This document shows positions 18,517-27,068 of a DNA stretch of 64,000 nt, piece after piece (position 1 is the stretch's first letter; each line of letters starts with the position of its first letter). The DNA comes from Gluconacetobacter takamatsuzukensis (GTDB lineage: Bacteria; Pseudomonadota; Alphaproteobacteria; Acetobacterales; Acetobacteraceae). Made by a program: the position numbers and the translations under genes. Location of the stretch: the NCBI RefSeq assembly GCF_014174275.1, contig NZ_JABEQK010000002.1, positions 1-64,000 on the forward strand. Direction: 5' to 3'. Under the pieces are notes generated by a model. It searched no databases and was not told the origin of the DNA. It worked only from the letters and a program-made list of their open reading frames with translations.

Positions 18517-18946
18517 CCGAATGGCGGTCTGGTGGCCGCTTTGTGGTTACGGCTGCCCTGAGGACCGGGGTGAGGCGTGTGCTGCCTGTTCACCATGTGC
18601 AAAGCAGACAGGTGATTTTTGGGGGGTGAACGGCTGGTCGGCTGTCGGTGAAGAATAATTGAAAAGCAGTCGCTCGCAGTGGCTACATGACCGCTACCGA
18701 CCAGACCCGGACATTCGCGCATCGAGCTGTGAATAGCTGCTTGTAACGGGAGCAGCCTTTCGGGTCGCTGGGAGCAGACGATCGAACCAAATTCGGATCG
18801 ATCCTATTGGGGGCTTCAGGATGTCTCTTCCAGCTTGTCTTCTCGATAAATACTTTGAACGCTATCGAAAACTGTCGCTTGGGCAGAGGGGTTTCAAGCA
18901 TCAAAAAATCCCGCTACTCTCGGCGGGTTAGTCGGAGGCGCCGCTA
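18517..18946. other. Left flank and promoter region of low-GC island
   Basis: The composition falls from GC-rich to mixed over this 430-base stretch, which marks the left border of the island. No gene was recognised; short frames here look random. Just before the first island gene is a small hairpin CCCGC/GCGGG (18911-18915 and 18923-18927) followed by the GGAGG ribosome site at 18934. A GAATGTCC-containing stretch on the minus strand (around 18700-18717) is loosely like DNA on the right flank. Confidence 0.4.
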
Positions 18947-20167
18947 GTGAAATTTTATTCTCATCTGATCGATCGTAAAATCATGGGCGTCAACATCGGC
19001 GTCGAGATGACAATCGGCGAATACTTGAAGTTCGCTCCGAAGGTGATCCAAAAAAACGAATTCCAACGACGTAAGGTAAAAAGCGCAGGAAAAACATACG
19101 ATTTGCTTCGAAAAGATCTTCTAAATGGCTGCATTATGCCGCCGATCATCCTTGCGGTGACAGACAGGTATGGGCGGGAATTGGATGATCTCGTGCAACT
19201 GGCGATTCAGACGGGGCCAGCATATGATGGATGGGAAGCCGTCGATGCGATCGTCGAACGTGCAATGGCGGATAATGAACTTCTGATTCTGGATGGCCTC
19301 CAGAGATCGCTAACAATTGAAGGTATTTCGGCAAATCGTGAAGGTGAGGCTAGTCCCGCCTTTTTTGATCAAGTTATTCGTGTTGAAATTTACGTCGGCC
19401 TTTCTAAGACCGGCATTCTATATCGGATGCTTACGCTAAACACCGGTCAAACGCCGATGTCTTTTAGGCATCAGCTGGAAATTCTATATTACGATTATAT
19501 CGATAATAGCGACCTTCCAAATGGTATAATAGTCCTTAAAGAGGTTGAGGAAAAACGCGCGAGAGGTGCTGGCCGATATAAATACACCGACATAATTGAT
19601 ATGTTCTATGCGTTTTCCACTGGAACCCCCATGCCTTACGATCGGCAGGCTCTAGTAGGCGAACTGCGTGAGATGGATTTCCTGGAGCGTTATTCATATA
19701 GAGCTGATGCGGACGACATGCGGACGCTTTTGCTCATGTATAACGATTTTATAACTCGTGTTGACGTTTTATCCAGTGGATGGGCTTACCAGCCCGAAGA
19801 TGATGCTGAAACGATTGCCCGACCATTCGGAGCAAGCGTGTCCTCCATATTTGCTCGACCGCAGCCCATGTCCGGGTTCGGCGCCGAGTGTAAAAGGCTC
19901 GTATCAAACGGCTCGTATGCGCGCCTTGAAGACATTGGCGGGGTCCTCCCTGGGCTTAGGTTCTCACGCGACCCAACGGTCGCCTTCGATCAACTGCTCA
20001 CGATCCTCAATGAGATCGCTCAAAGAGCGAAGAAAATCGGTGATGCGCAACGAGCGTATTTTCAGTTTGCTATGCGCGCGCTGCTTTTGCCTGGTAGCGA
20101 TACGTATCTCGATCTCTCGATGTGTTGGCTCAAAGCACAGACCGATTATGAGATGATGTACGCCTAA
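18947..20167 (+). CDS. DUF262/ParB-like (DGQ[Q/H]R-type) island protein
   Basis: No standard name fits this 406-residue protein. Its N-terminal half has the layout of DUF262/GmrS and DGQHR (DndB) domains, a ParB-like fold: an FQRR motif (39-42), a PPIIL strand (65-69), the core I-L-D116-G-L-Q-R120, then N165-T-G-Q-T-P-M-S, comparable to the N-x-x-Q-x-x-S box of DGQHR proteins. The third core position is Leu where DUF262 normally has Gln. The rest is helical and unrecognised. The GTG start at 18947 has a GGAGG site at 18934. The stop overlaps the next start (TAATG), so both proteins are made together. Low GC and rare codons point to horizontal gain. DUF262 proteins commonly act in defence against foreign DNA. 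Confidence 0.75.
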   Translation: MKFYSHLIDRKIMGVNIGVEMTIGEYLKFAPKVIQKNEFQRRKVKSAGKTYDLLRKDLLNGCIMPPIILAVTDRYGRELDDLVQLAIQTGPAYDGWEAVDAIVERAMADNELLILDGLQRSLTIEGISANREGEASPAFFDQVIRVEIYVGLSKTGILYRMLTLNTGQTPMSFRHQLEILYYDYIDNSDLPNGIIVLKEVEEKRARGAGRYKYTDIIDMFYAFSTGTPMPYDRQALVGELREMDFLERYSYRADADDMRTLLLMYNDFITRVDVLSSGWAYQPEDDAETIARPFGASVSSIFARPQPMSGFGAECKRLVSNGSYARLEDIGGVLPGLRFSRDPTVAFDQLLTILNEIAQRAKKIGDAQRAYFQFAMRALLLPGSDTYLDLSMCWLKAQTDYEMMYA

Positions 20168-21327
20168 TGCCCGTAACTCTGTCTGCATTTGGCCTGTCTG
20201 CAGACGAAGCAGCTGAGCTACGTCTAGAAATCGGTTTTTCCGAGTCTGTTGCGGAGATCAAATCACAAACACAGCCGGTTTTTGAGATAATGCATCGGCT
20301 ACCCGATATCGACTTACGAGATGTCAACCTATACTTTTTTGCCTTTTGTCTAACCGGCCATTCCGGCGAAGCTCAGATCTCCAGGTTACAGATGCGTGGA
20401 ACTCACGCGAGCCTGGGATATGTGTTTCCAATGACCTTTTTTCGTGGCGAGGCAGCTATCGATGGGGATTGGCCGAAGAGGTACGCTCGTGTTGCCTTCC
20501 ACAAGTTAATCGACCTTTCCAATATTGCCAATTTTGCTCCAGAAGCGACACTTCATGGATTTCGCGATAGATGTATTTTTCCAGATGAAATATTTCCAGA
20601 TCATCTTTCAATCGTCGTTGCCGGATTGAAGAACCTGAATGACGCCGGGATTGGCATTGAGCAACTCAAACTCATGCTTCTGGCGCAAAAAATCACTATA
20701 TTAGATCGATACGAGCGTGATCCAAATTTTTATTCGTCGGATAAGTTTTCGATGTCTGTGAGCTTGGCGGCAGTTTCTCCGGTTATCGGTGAAGATATAG
20801 GCGTTATTTTTCAACTCTTGAGGCAATCTGACACTGACACTTCGGAGGTTGGCCGTTTTCTGAAGCTATATCAGCTGATCGAATACTCAATTGAGAAGGT
20901 GTATGCATGGAGCATAAAAGCTCTGCTCGGAATGGACATATCTTCTTGGCGTCTAAAAAAGAAACTTGCAACAATCACTGCGGACCGATCCCGCCTTGGT
21001 ATCTTGGCGGCGCATTGCCTTCAACCAACTGTCAATCGAGTAGCTTTCGATGCTTTGGCTGTCGCATGTCGTGAACTATTAGGAGACCTTGGTGAAGAAT
21101 TAGAAGATGGAGGATCTTGGCATCATCTACTATACAACGTACGAAACATTGTAGTACATGATCAAATCAAACTAATTCGAACGCCGAATGACTTTTTACC
21201 AGCATTAAATGATGCACTGCGCGACGCATGCTTTGAACTCACTTCAACTCTGACCGAACCTGACCTCTCGACGATTTGGTCGCTGCCTCAGAATGAAGCA
21301 GCAATAGAGGGAACGGGGACGGATTAA
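20167..21327 (+). CDS. Island protein with C-terminal HEPN-like RxxxxH motif
   Basis: I do not recognise this 386-residue protein as a whole. Near the C-terminus, after a predicted helix (SWHHLLYNV), it carries R326-N-I-V-V-H331, the R-x4-6-H signature of HEPN ribonucleases, and the flanking helices (about 290-370) suit a HEPN four-helix bundle. The first 280 residues are mixed alpha/beta with no known motif and could recognise a target. The start codon shares one base with the stop of the DUF262-like gene, which implies fixed stoichiometry. HEPN proteins of the MAE_28990/MAE_18760 type are often found beside DUF262-type proteins in defence loci, which supports but does not prove an RNase effector role. 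Confidence 0.65.
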   Translation: MPVTLSAFGLSADEAAELRLEIGFSESVAEIKSQTQPVFEIMHRLPDIDLRDVNLYFFAFCLTGHSGEAQISRLQMRGTHASLGYVFPMTFFRGEAAIDGDWPKRYARVAFHKLIDLSNIANFAPEATLHGFRDRCIFPDEIFPDHLSIVVAGLKNLNDAGIGIEQLKLMLLAQKITILDRYERDPNFYSSDKFSMSVSLAAVSPVIGEDIGVIFQLLRQSDTDTSEVGRFLKLYQLIEYSIEKVYAWSIKALLGMDISSWRLKKKLATITADRSRLGILAAHCLQPTVNRVAFDALAVACRELLGDLGEELEDGGSWHHLLYNVRNIVVHDQIKLIRTPNDFLPALNDALRDACFELTSTLTEPDLSTIWSLPQNEAAIEGTGTD

Positions 21328-21755
21328 CTGTCACAACTTGCTCAATATGGCCTCGAAAAAAGGGCAGGCGTGAGCGTCCCGGCGCCGACGCGGTCCGAAG
21401 GTGTTGACATCGTAGCGTTGGACCACGCACCGTGGAGGAAGGTCCGGAGGTTTAGTTACTAAATGCTGCCGGTCTGCAACCGGCCAGATCTGCTCGTTCC
21501 TGCATGAGATGCTGGGAGCCTTTGAATGTCCATAGCTGCTGGAAACCGACTTTTGACGCCGGGTCCGTGAACGACGGCTTTGTCACAACGGCGGTCTATT
21601 GAGGTTCGCCTAACAATGTCGGCTTTCGGGCAACCATCATAACCGCTTGGCTGTCTGAAATGAGGACGACTACTGCCTGTCTGCTTGCGCCAAACGGGGA
21701 GGCAGTTACACCGTTGTGTCCGACTGGCCCCGGCGCGAGCAGGGGCTGCCTGAGT
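21328..21755. other. Right flank of low-GC island
   Basis: These 428 bases hold no recognisable gene; short frames appear random. The GC content recovers to the right. Two GAATGTC/CAATGTC-type stretches (around 21525 and 21613) are the sort of degenerate sequence often seen where accessory DNA has been inserted and deleted. No clear direct repeat or integrase is visible, so the island border is not exact. Confidence 0.4.
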
Positions 21756-22508
21756 TCAGATCTGCTTCTGGCCACCGTCCACATAGAGCTCGATGCCATT
21801 GATGAAGCTTGCCTCGCTGGAGGCCAGGAACAGCACCGCGCGCGCGATTTCCTCGGGCTGGCCCACGCGGCCCGCGGGGATCAGCCCGGCAAGGTAGCTT
21901 TTGGTGCCCTCGGCCTGCTCGCCGCCGCCAAAGAGCTGGTTGAGCCCCGCCGTGTCGGTCACGCCCGGGCTGACCGCATTCACCCGGATGTGCCGGTCCT
22001 TGAGGTCGAGCATCCAGTTGCGTGCAAAGCTGCGCACGGCGGCCTTGGTCGCGGAATAGACGCTGAGCGCCGGCGTTCCGGCGGCGCTGACGTTGGACGC
22101 GTTCAGCACGATCGAGGCCCCGTCGCGCAGCAGGGGGAGTGCCTTCTGCACGGTGAAGAGCACACCCTTGACGTTGCTGTCGAAGGTCGACTGGTAGTGT
22201 TCCTCTGTGATCGCACCCAGTGGAGCGAACGCGCCACCACCCGCATTGGCGAACACGACATCGATCTGGCCGTGCCGTTTCTGGACGGCGTCATACAGGC
22301 GGTCGATATCCTCCAGCTTGCCCATGTCGCCGCGCACGCCGGTGACCTTGCCGCCGATGTCGGCAACCGCCGCATCGAGCACATCCTGCCGACGCCCGGT
22401 GATGAAGACGAACGCCCCCTCGTTGGCGAAGGCCTTGGCCGTGGCGAGGCCGATGCCGCTGGTGCCACCGGTGACGATCACCACCTTGCCGTCAAATCCG
22501 TAGGTCAT
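21756..22508 (-). CDS. Short-chain dehydrogenase/reductase (SDR)
   Basis: This 250-residue classical SDR has the cofactor motif TGGTSGIG (13-20), the structural NAG motif (88-90) and the catalytic triad S138, Y151 and K155 (YSATK). The C-terminal YVDGGQKQI is typical of the family. It oxidises an alcohol or reduces a carbonyl using NAD(P)(H); the substrate is unknown. The start at 22508 follows an AGGGA site. A divergent LysR gene about 110 bases away is the likely regulator, a very common arrangement for such SDRs. Confidence 0.92.
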   Translation of the reverse strand: MTYGFDGKVVIVTGGTSGIGLATAKAFANEGAFVFITGRRQDVLDAAVADIGGKVTGVRGDMGKLEDIDRLYDAVQKRHGQIDVVFANAGGGAFAPLGAITEEHYQSTFDSNVKGVLFTVQKALPLLRDGASIVLNASNVSAAGTPALSVYSATKAAVRSFARNWMLDLKDRHIRVNAVSPGVTDTAGLNQLFGGGEQAEGTKSYLAGLIPAGRVGQPEEIARAVLFLASSEASFINGIELYVDGGQKQI

Positions 22509-22520
22509 TGCTTTGTTCCC

Positions 22521-22553
22521 TGTCTGCGACGCGCCGTTCGCGTCGATGAGACA
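22521..22553. promoter_or_regulatory. Inverted repeat between SDR and lysR genes
   Basis: A perfect 7-bp inverted repeat CGACGCG/CGCGTCG (22527-22533 and 22539-22545, 5-base loop) is flanked by TGTCT (22521) and AGACA (22549), which extend the symmetry. It lies between the divergent SDR and LysR genes and is a good candidate for the LysR binding site. Confidence 0.55.
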
Positions 22554-22621
22554 GACATGCGCCTGGAACGATGATTGGTGTAGAGAGCGATATCGGCACA
22601 CAGCGTTCAGAAGGAGGAACG

Positions 22622-23515
22622 ATGGCTCGACGTGACCTGAACGACCATGCGTATTTCGTCGCGGTCGTCGCGCATGGCGGCTTTTCGGCAGCGGCGCGCG
22701 TGCTGCGCGAGCCCAAGTCGAAGCTCAGTCGCCGGATAACCGATCTGGAAACGCGCCTCGGCGCGCGACTGATCGAGCGATCCAGCCGGCGCTTCCGGGT
22801 GACGGAACTGGGCCGTGCATTCTATGAGCGCTGCCGCGCCATGCTGGACGAGGCCGAGGCGGCCGAAGCGATCGTCAGCGCCGCCCAGGCCGAACCGGCG
22901 GGTGTGATCCGCTTCAGTTGTCCAACCGGCATGGTGACCGTGATCGGCGGCCTGATCACGGATTTTCTTGCCCGTCACCCCAGGGTGCGGCTGCAACTTG
23001 TCGCCGTGGATCGCCCCGTCGACCTGATCGAGGAACGGATCGACGTGGCATTGCGGGTGCGCCTGGCGCTGACATCGGACGCGGCGCTGACGATGCGCAC
23101 ACTGGGGCGCTCGAAGCGTATCCTGGTGGCGCATCCCCACGTGGCAGCGGGCATCCGGGCCTTGGCGGACCTGGCCACGGCGTCGCTCCTGACCACAAGC
23201 GACGAGGCGAATGACTGCTGCTGGCCACTGGTGAACGCGCACGGCGAAACGCACGAGATCCGCCAGGCACCGCGCTTTGGCTCGCACGACATGGTTGCGG
23301 TGCGGGCGGCGGCGACCGCCGGACTGGGGGTTGCGTGGCTTCCGGACCATCTTTGCCGTGCATCCCTCTCCGACGGGCGTCTCGTGCAGGTCCTGCCCGA
23401 ATGGGGCGGCGCCGAGGGGATCGTGCATCTTGTTTTCACGACGCGGCGCGGCCTGCCGTCGGCCGTGCGCGCGTTTATCGACCATCTTGCGGCGGGATTT
23501 CCGAAGCACCTCTGA
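22622..23515 (+). CDS. LysR family transcriptional regulator
   Basis: The 297-residue protein has the LysR winged helix at the N-terminus (residues 1-62, with FVAVVAHGGFSAAARVL). A periplasmic-binding-protein-like effector domain follows from about 90 on. The wHTH carries SKLSRRITDLETRLGARLIERSSRR, typical of the family. The start at 22622 is preceded by a strong GGAGG. It is divergent from the SDR gene and probably controls it. A tail-to-tail arrangement with gcd follows. Confidence 0.92.
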   Translation: MARRDLNDHAYFVAVVAHGGFSAAARVLREPKSKLSRRITDLETRLGARLIERSSRRFRVTELGRAFYERCRAMLDEAEAAEAIVSAAQAEPAGVIRFSCPTGMVTVIGGLITDFLARHPRVRLQLVAVDRPVDLIEERIDVALRVRLALTSDAALTMRTLGRSKRILVAHPHVAAGIRALADLATASLLTTSDEANDCCWPLVNAHGETHEIRQAPRFGSHDMVAVRAAATAGLGVAWLPDHLCRASLSDGRLVQVLPEWGGAEGIVHLVFTTRRGLPSAVRAFIDHLAAGFPKHL

Positions 23516-23578
23516 CTGGTGTGCTTCACCATCGGCAATGTCCGCTTCAGGACGGATCGACGCAAAGGACAGGACCAC

Positions 23579-23610
23579 AAAAAAGCCCCCGCCGTTGGCA
23601 CGGCGGGGGC
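23579..23610 (-). terminator. Rho-independent terminator of gcd
   Basis: A perfect 10-bp stem GCCCCCGCCG/CGGCGGGGGC (23585-23594 and 23601-23610) with a 6-base loop is followed, on the minus strand, by six T. This is a strong intrinsic terminator for the glucose dehydrogenase gene and lies 43 bases after its stop. Confidence 0.92.
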
Positions 23611-23652
23611 TGAAGTTGGAACGTTCCAGATTATGGCGCTGATGTTTGCGCC

Positions 23653-26085
23653 TTACTGGGCGGTGGCACCCTCGGGGAGGGCGTAGGCGATGACGTCGTC
23701 GGCTACGTCGGGCGAGTGCGCAGCGCCGCCGACCGAGATCACGACATATTCCTTGCCCGTCTTGGGGGATTTGTAGATCAGCGGGGCAGCGACCGCGCCG
23801 GCCGGCAGCGGGGCGCGCCACAGTTCCTTGCCCGTCATGCTGTCCAGCGCGCGCAGATAATAATCCTGCGTGCCGGCGAAGAAGACCAGGCCGGTGGCCG
23901 TCGTCGTCGGGCCGCCCAGCGTGGGCATGCCCATCGGGATCGGCAGGTGGCTCTTGACGCCCATCGGGCCGAGCTGTTCGGCCGTGCCCATCGGAACCTG
24001 CCACAGCAGCTTCTTGGTGCGCAGGTCGATGGCGCTCATGGTGCCGAAGGGCGGCGTGTTGCAGGGCACCTGCAGCGGCGACTGGAGGATGTCGATGCGC
24101 ACGCCCGAATAGGGGCCGGCAACCTGGGGACGCAGCGTGCCCATGAAGCCCGGAACCTCGTCGGTCGAGATCTTGTAATGCTTGGCGTCTTCATGATTGA
24201 CCAGCATCATCCGCAGCGGCATGCGCATGTCGTTGACGAACATGATGTCGTTCGCCTCGTCGATCGAGATGCCGCCCCAGTTCATGCCGCCCAGCAGGCT
24301 GGGCCACTCGATATAGGGTTTCTCGCCCGGCGGGGTGAAGGGCCCCTCATAGACCGAGTTCTTGAACATGATCCGGCAATAGAGCTGGTCGAAGGTGCTG
24401 ACGCCCCACATCGACTGCTCGGACAGCGGATCGGCGCCGATGGTGGGCATGCCGACCGAGAAAGGCTGCGTCGGCGACAGGTGCTCGCCCTGCGCGGCCG
24501 GGGTGGTCGGGACGGGACGTTCTTCGACCGGGGTCACGAATTCGCCGGTGCGGCGGTCGATGACGAAGATATGGCCGGTCTTGGTGGTCTGGATCAGCGA
24601 CGGGATCTTCTCGCCCTTCGCATTGGTCACGTCGTACATCACCGGCTGCGACGGCAGGTCGAAATCCCACACGTCATGATGGATCAGCTGGCGGACCCAT
24701 TTGGTCTTGCCGGTAGTGGCGTCGACGGCGACCAGGGCCGCGCCGAACTTGTTCTTCACCGCGTCGCGGTCGCCACCCCAATAGTCGGGCGGGCCGTTGC
24801 CGGTGGGCAGATAGACCTGGTTCAGCGCCTTGTCGTAGGTCGGGACGGCCCAGACATTCGGCGTTTCCAGCGTGAACTGCTTGTCCGGGTCGGGCGGAAC
24901 CGGGCTGTCGGGGTCGCCGACATCCCACGCCCAGGCCAGGGCGCCGGTACGGACGTCATAGGCACGGACCACGCCCGAGGGCTCGCCATGCACGATGTCG
25001 CGCACCCAGCCGCCGATCACGGCCAGATGGCCCATGACGACCGGCAGCGCCGTCGGGTGATAGCGCTTGCTGTTTTCCGTCGGCCCCATGTTCTTCTTGA
25101 CGTCGACATAGCCGTTCTCGCCGAAGCCCGTGCAGAGCTGGCCGGTATGGGCGTCGAGCGCGAACAGGCGGGCATCGACCGCCGAGACCAGGATGCGCTG
25201 CTGGCAGGGCTGGTCGGCCGCCGCCTGCCTGTCCGCGTCGGTCAGGCTGTCATCCTTGGTGATGTCGTAATAGCCGACGCCGCGGCACGAGACATGCTCG
25301 GCCGTGTGGGCGTGGGGATCGAACTTCCAGACCTGCTTGCCGCTGTCGGCATCGATCGCGGAAATCACGTCTTCCGGTGTGCAGGAATACAGGGTGGTAC
25401 CGACCTGCATCGGCGTGTTTTCATCGACGCCAGCACCGGGGCCCTTGGTGCGGCGGCCGGTGTGGTACACCCAGGCCACCTTCAGGTCGGTGACGTTGTG
25501 CGGGGTGATCTGGGTATAGGGCACGTAGCGCGTGCCGCCGACATTGCGGCCGTAGAACTGCCAGTCGTCGGGCTGGGGCGGCACGACGGAGGCGACGCGC
25601 GCGTTCTTGTCCAGAACCTCGCCCTGGATTCCGCCATGGGGCGAGAACATTTCGACCAGGGTCACGACCAGGCCGAGCAGGAGCGCCACGCCGCCGCCCG
25701 CGCTGATGCGCCGCGTGGCGGAGGGCACGGAGGGCAGCGCCGCCGTCAGCAGCAGGCTGAGCATGAACAGGATGGCGGGAACCGTCAGGCGCGGCAGCAG
25801 CGGCCAGAAGGCGAACTGCGGCGCGTCGTAGAGCGCCCAGACGAACGTGGCGGCGAAGATCGCGACCGACAGGGAGAGCGCCAAGGAGACGCGGCTGCGG
25901 ACCAGGTAGAGCGCGCCCAGCGCCACATAGGCGAGGCCGGCCAGAAAATAATAGAACGAGCCGCCAAGCGTGACGAGCCGGAACCCGCCTGCGGCAAGGG
26001 CCAGACCCACGGCCAGGCTGATCAGGGCGAACGCAATCCGGCATCCGTCACTGATCCTAGATCGATGATTCGCTGTATTGTCCAT
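23653..26085 (-). CDS. gcd: Membrane-bound PQQ-dependent glucose dehydrogenase
   Basis: Gcd oxidises D-glucose to glucono-lactone in the periplasm and passes electrons to ubiquinone (EC 1.1.5.2), the hallmark first step of sugar oxidation in acetic acid bacteria. The 810-residue length is usual. Five membrane spans occupy about residues 15-145, followed by an eight-bladed PQQ propeller. By comparison with the E. coli enzyme, H264 (AEHVSCRG), D474 (HHDVWD) and K502 (TTKTGHIF) match the key H262, D466 and K493. PQQ synthesis genes are not in the window. It is a single-gene unit with its own terminator, divergent from the second OprB porin gene, which would supply its substrate. Confidence 0.96.
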   Translation of the reverse strand: MDNTANHRSRISDGCRIAFALISLAVGLALAAGGFRLVTLGGSFYYFLAGLAYVALGALYLVRSRVSLALSLSVAIFAATFVWALYDAPQFAFWPLLPRLTVPAILFMLSLLLTAALPSVPSATRRISAGGGVALLLGLVVTLVEMFSPHGGIQGEVLDKNARVASVVPPQPDDWQFYGRNVGGTRYVPYTQITPHNVTDLKVAWVYHTGRRTKGPGAGVDENTPMQVGTTLYSCTPEDVISAIDADSGKQVWKFDPHAHTAEHVSCRGVGYYDITKDDSLTDADRQAAADQPCQQRILVSAVDARLFALDAHTGQLCTGFGENGYVDVKKNMGPTENSKRYHPTALPVVMGHLAVIGGWVRDIVHGEPSGVVRAYDVRTGALAWAWDVGDPDSPVPPDPDKQFTLETPNVWAVPTYDKALNQVYLPTGNGPPDYWGGDRDAVKNKFGAALVAVDATTGKTKWVRQLIHHDVWDFDLPSQPVMYDVTNAKGEKIPSLIQTTKTGHIFVIDRRTGEFVTPVEERPVPTTPAAQGEHLSPTQPFSVGMPTIGADPLSEQSMWGVSTFDQLYCRIMFKNSVYEGPFTPPGEKPYIEWPSLLGGMNWGGISIDEANDIMFVNDMRMPLRMMLVNHEDAKHYKISTDEVPGFMGTLRPQVAGPYSGVRIDILQSPLQVPCNTPPFGTMSAIDLRTKKLLWQVPMGTAEQLGPMGVKSHLPIPMGMPTLGGPTTTATGLVFFAGTQDYYLRALDSMTGKELWRAPLPAGAVAAPLIYKSPKTGKEYVVISVGGAAHSPDVADDVIAYALPEGATAQ

Positions 26086-27068
26086 TCTATCGTTCCAAGG
26101 TTGGAGGCTTCGCTGTCACACGCGTCGCGTTCAGGCCAAGCCGGACCGGGTCCGGAAGCATGCGAATGCTTTAATCTTCCGTCCGATAACTTTCGGGATG
26201 TCTACGCCTGTTCCCCCCGTCTTTCCATAACGCGAAAGGAAACATTGTTACGATTTTCATTAATATTTTTTAATCAATACCCCATTGGCTGCTTTTTCGT
26301 GTGCCGCGTTCTGTCATCCGGGCCGCAAGGGGATGCAGGACGCGGGGGAGAGAGCCGTCACATGCTTGTGATGAGCGCCCCCGACGGGCCGCATGACCGG
26401 TGCGGGACAGGTCGGGCAGACGGCATTCCGCAAGGGATTCCAACGCAGAAACCTGTTTTATAATAATTTTTTTACTTTCGCCCCGGGCGCCGCCCAGGCG
26501 GCCGCCGGAGCGGCCGCGACCATCGATACCGATTAGGTATCGATCAATGCCGGTTTAAGTATTTTACATCGGCCCCCGGTTGCTCTGTTTTTGTGACAGG
26601 AAAAACAGAATTTCTACGTCATTGGGGCAATTTTCGTCTCCTCATGCCTGTCGTGTACCCCCTGGAACAGGGCGGGTGCGCGAACCGGAATGGGGCGTGG
26701 GAAAATTACATCCAGTTCATACTCGGTCGTAAAATATGAATAAAAATTAATTCATAGACGCAGAGTGCCCTCCTCTGCCCCACGGCCTCCGGCGGCGGCA
26801 TTTCGTTTTCATGCCGATCCGGTCCGGACATGCGTCCCCTCCCCCTCTGTGGAAAAGCCGCGATCCTGCCAGCATGCGCCGTGGCAGGAGGCTGTCGGCC
26901 GCGATGTGGTCGTCGATGCTGTCGTCGTGACGGGCGCGGGGGCGTATTATTGTAATAACAAGTCTCCGCCACCAATTCAGCGGCCCCTCCTCTTGAAAAA
27001 AAGGGGATCATAGTGTTCTTGTTACCGTTAGTTAGGTTACTATATAACAATAATGGAGCCTCGTCGTT
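26086..27068. other. Long regulatory region between gcd and second OprB gene
   Basis: This 983-base divergent intergenic region has several AT-rich blocks (about 26225-26290, 26455-26480, 26730-26760 and 26945-27050) between GC-rich ones, and no convincing gene. A 114-codon frame on the minus strand (26706-27050) has no ribosome site and reads as low-quality coding. The size and the palindrome at 26522-26544 suggest control by several regulators of glucose oxidation and sugar uptake. Confidence 0.5.
26522..26544. promoter_or_regulatory. Palindromic operator candidate, ATCGATACC arms
   Basis: A perfect 9-bp inverted repeat ATCGATACC/GGTATCGAT with a 5-base spacer (GATTA) sits in the middle of the gcd/oprB intergenic region. 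It is far from both starts and has no T-run, so a regulator-binding site is more likely than a terminator. Confidence 0.55.

Noticed and set aside
20167-21327. Reading the second island protein as an Abi or restriction enzyme
   Set aside because: No PD-(D/E)XK, HNH or methyltransferase motif is visible; only the RxxxxH motif supports a nuclease role.
21596-21799. 67-codon minus-strand frame right of the island
   Set aside because: It overlaps the end of the SDR gene in another frame and has no recognisable features.
23716-26463. 915-codon open frame opposite gcd
   Set aside because: It lies antisense to a clear PQQ glucose dehydrogenase and its product is rich in Arg, Gly, His and Gln without motifs, as usual for antisense frames in GC-rich DNA.
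26706-27050. 114-codon minus-strand frame upstream of second OprB
   Set aside because: No ribosome site, no domain and mixed composition across AT- and GC-rich blocks.
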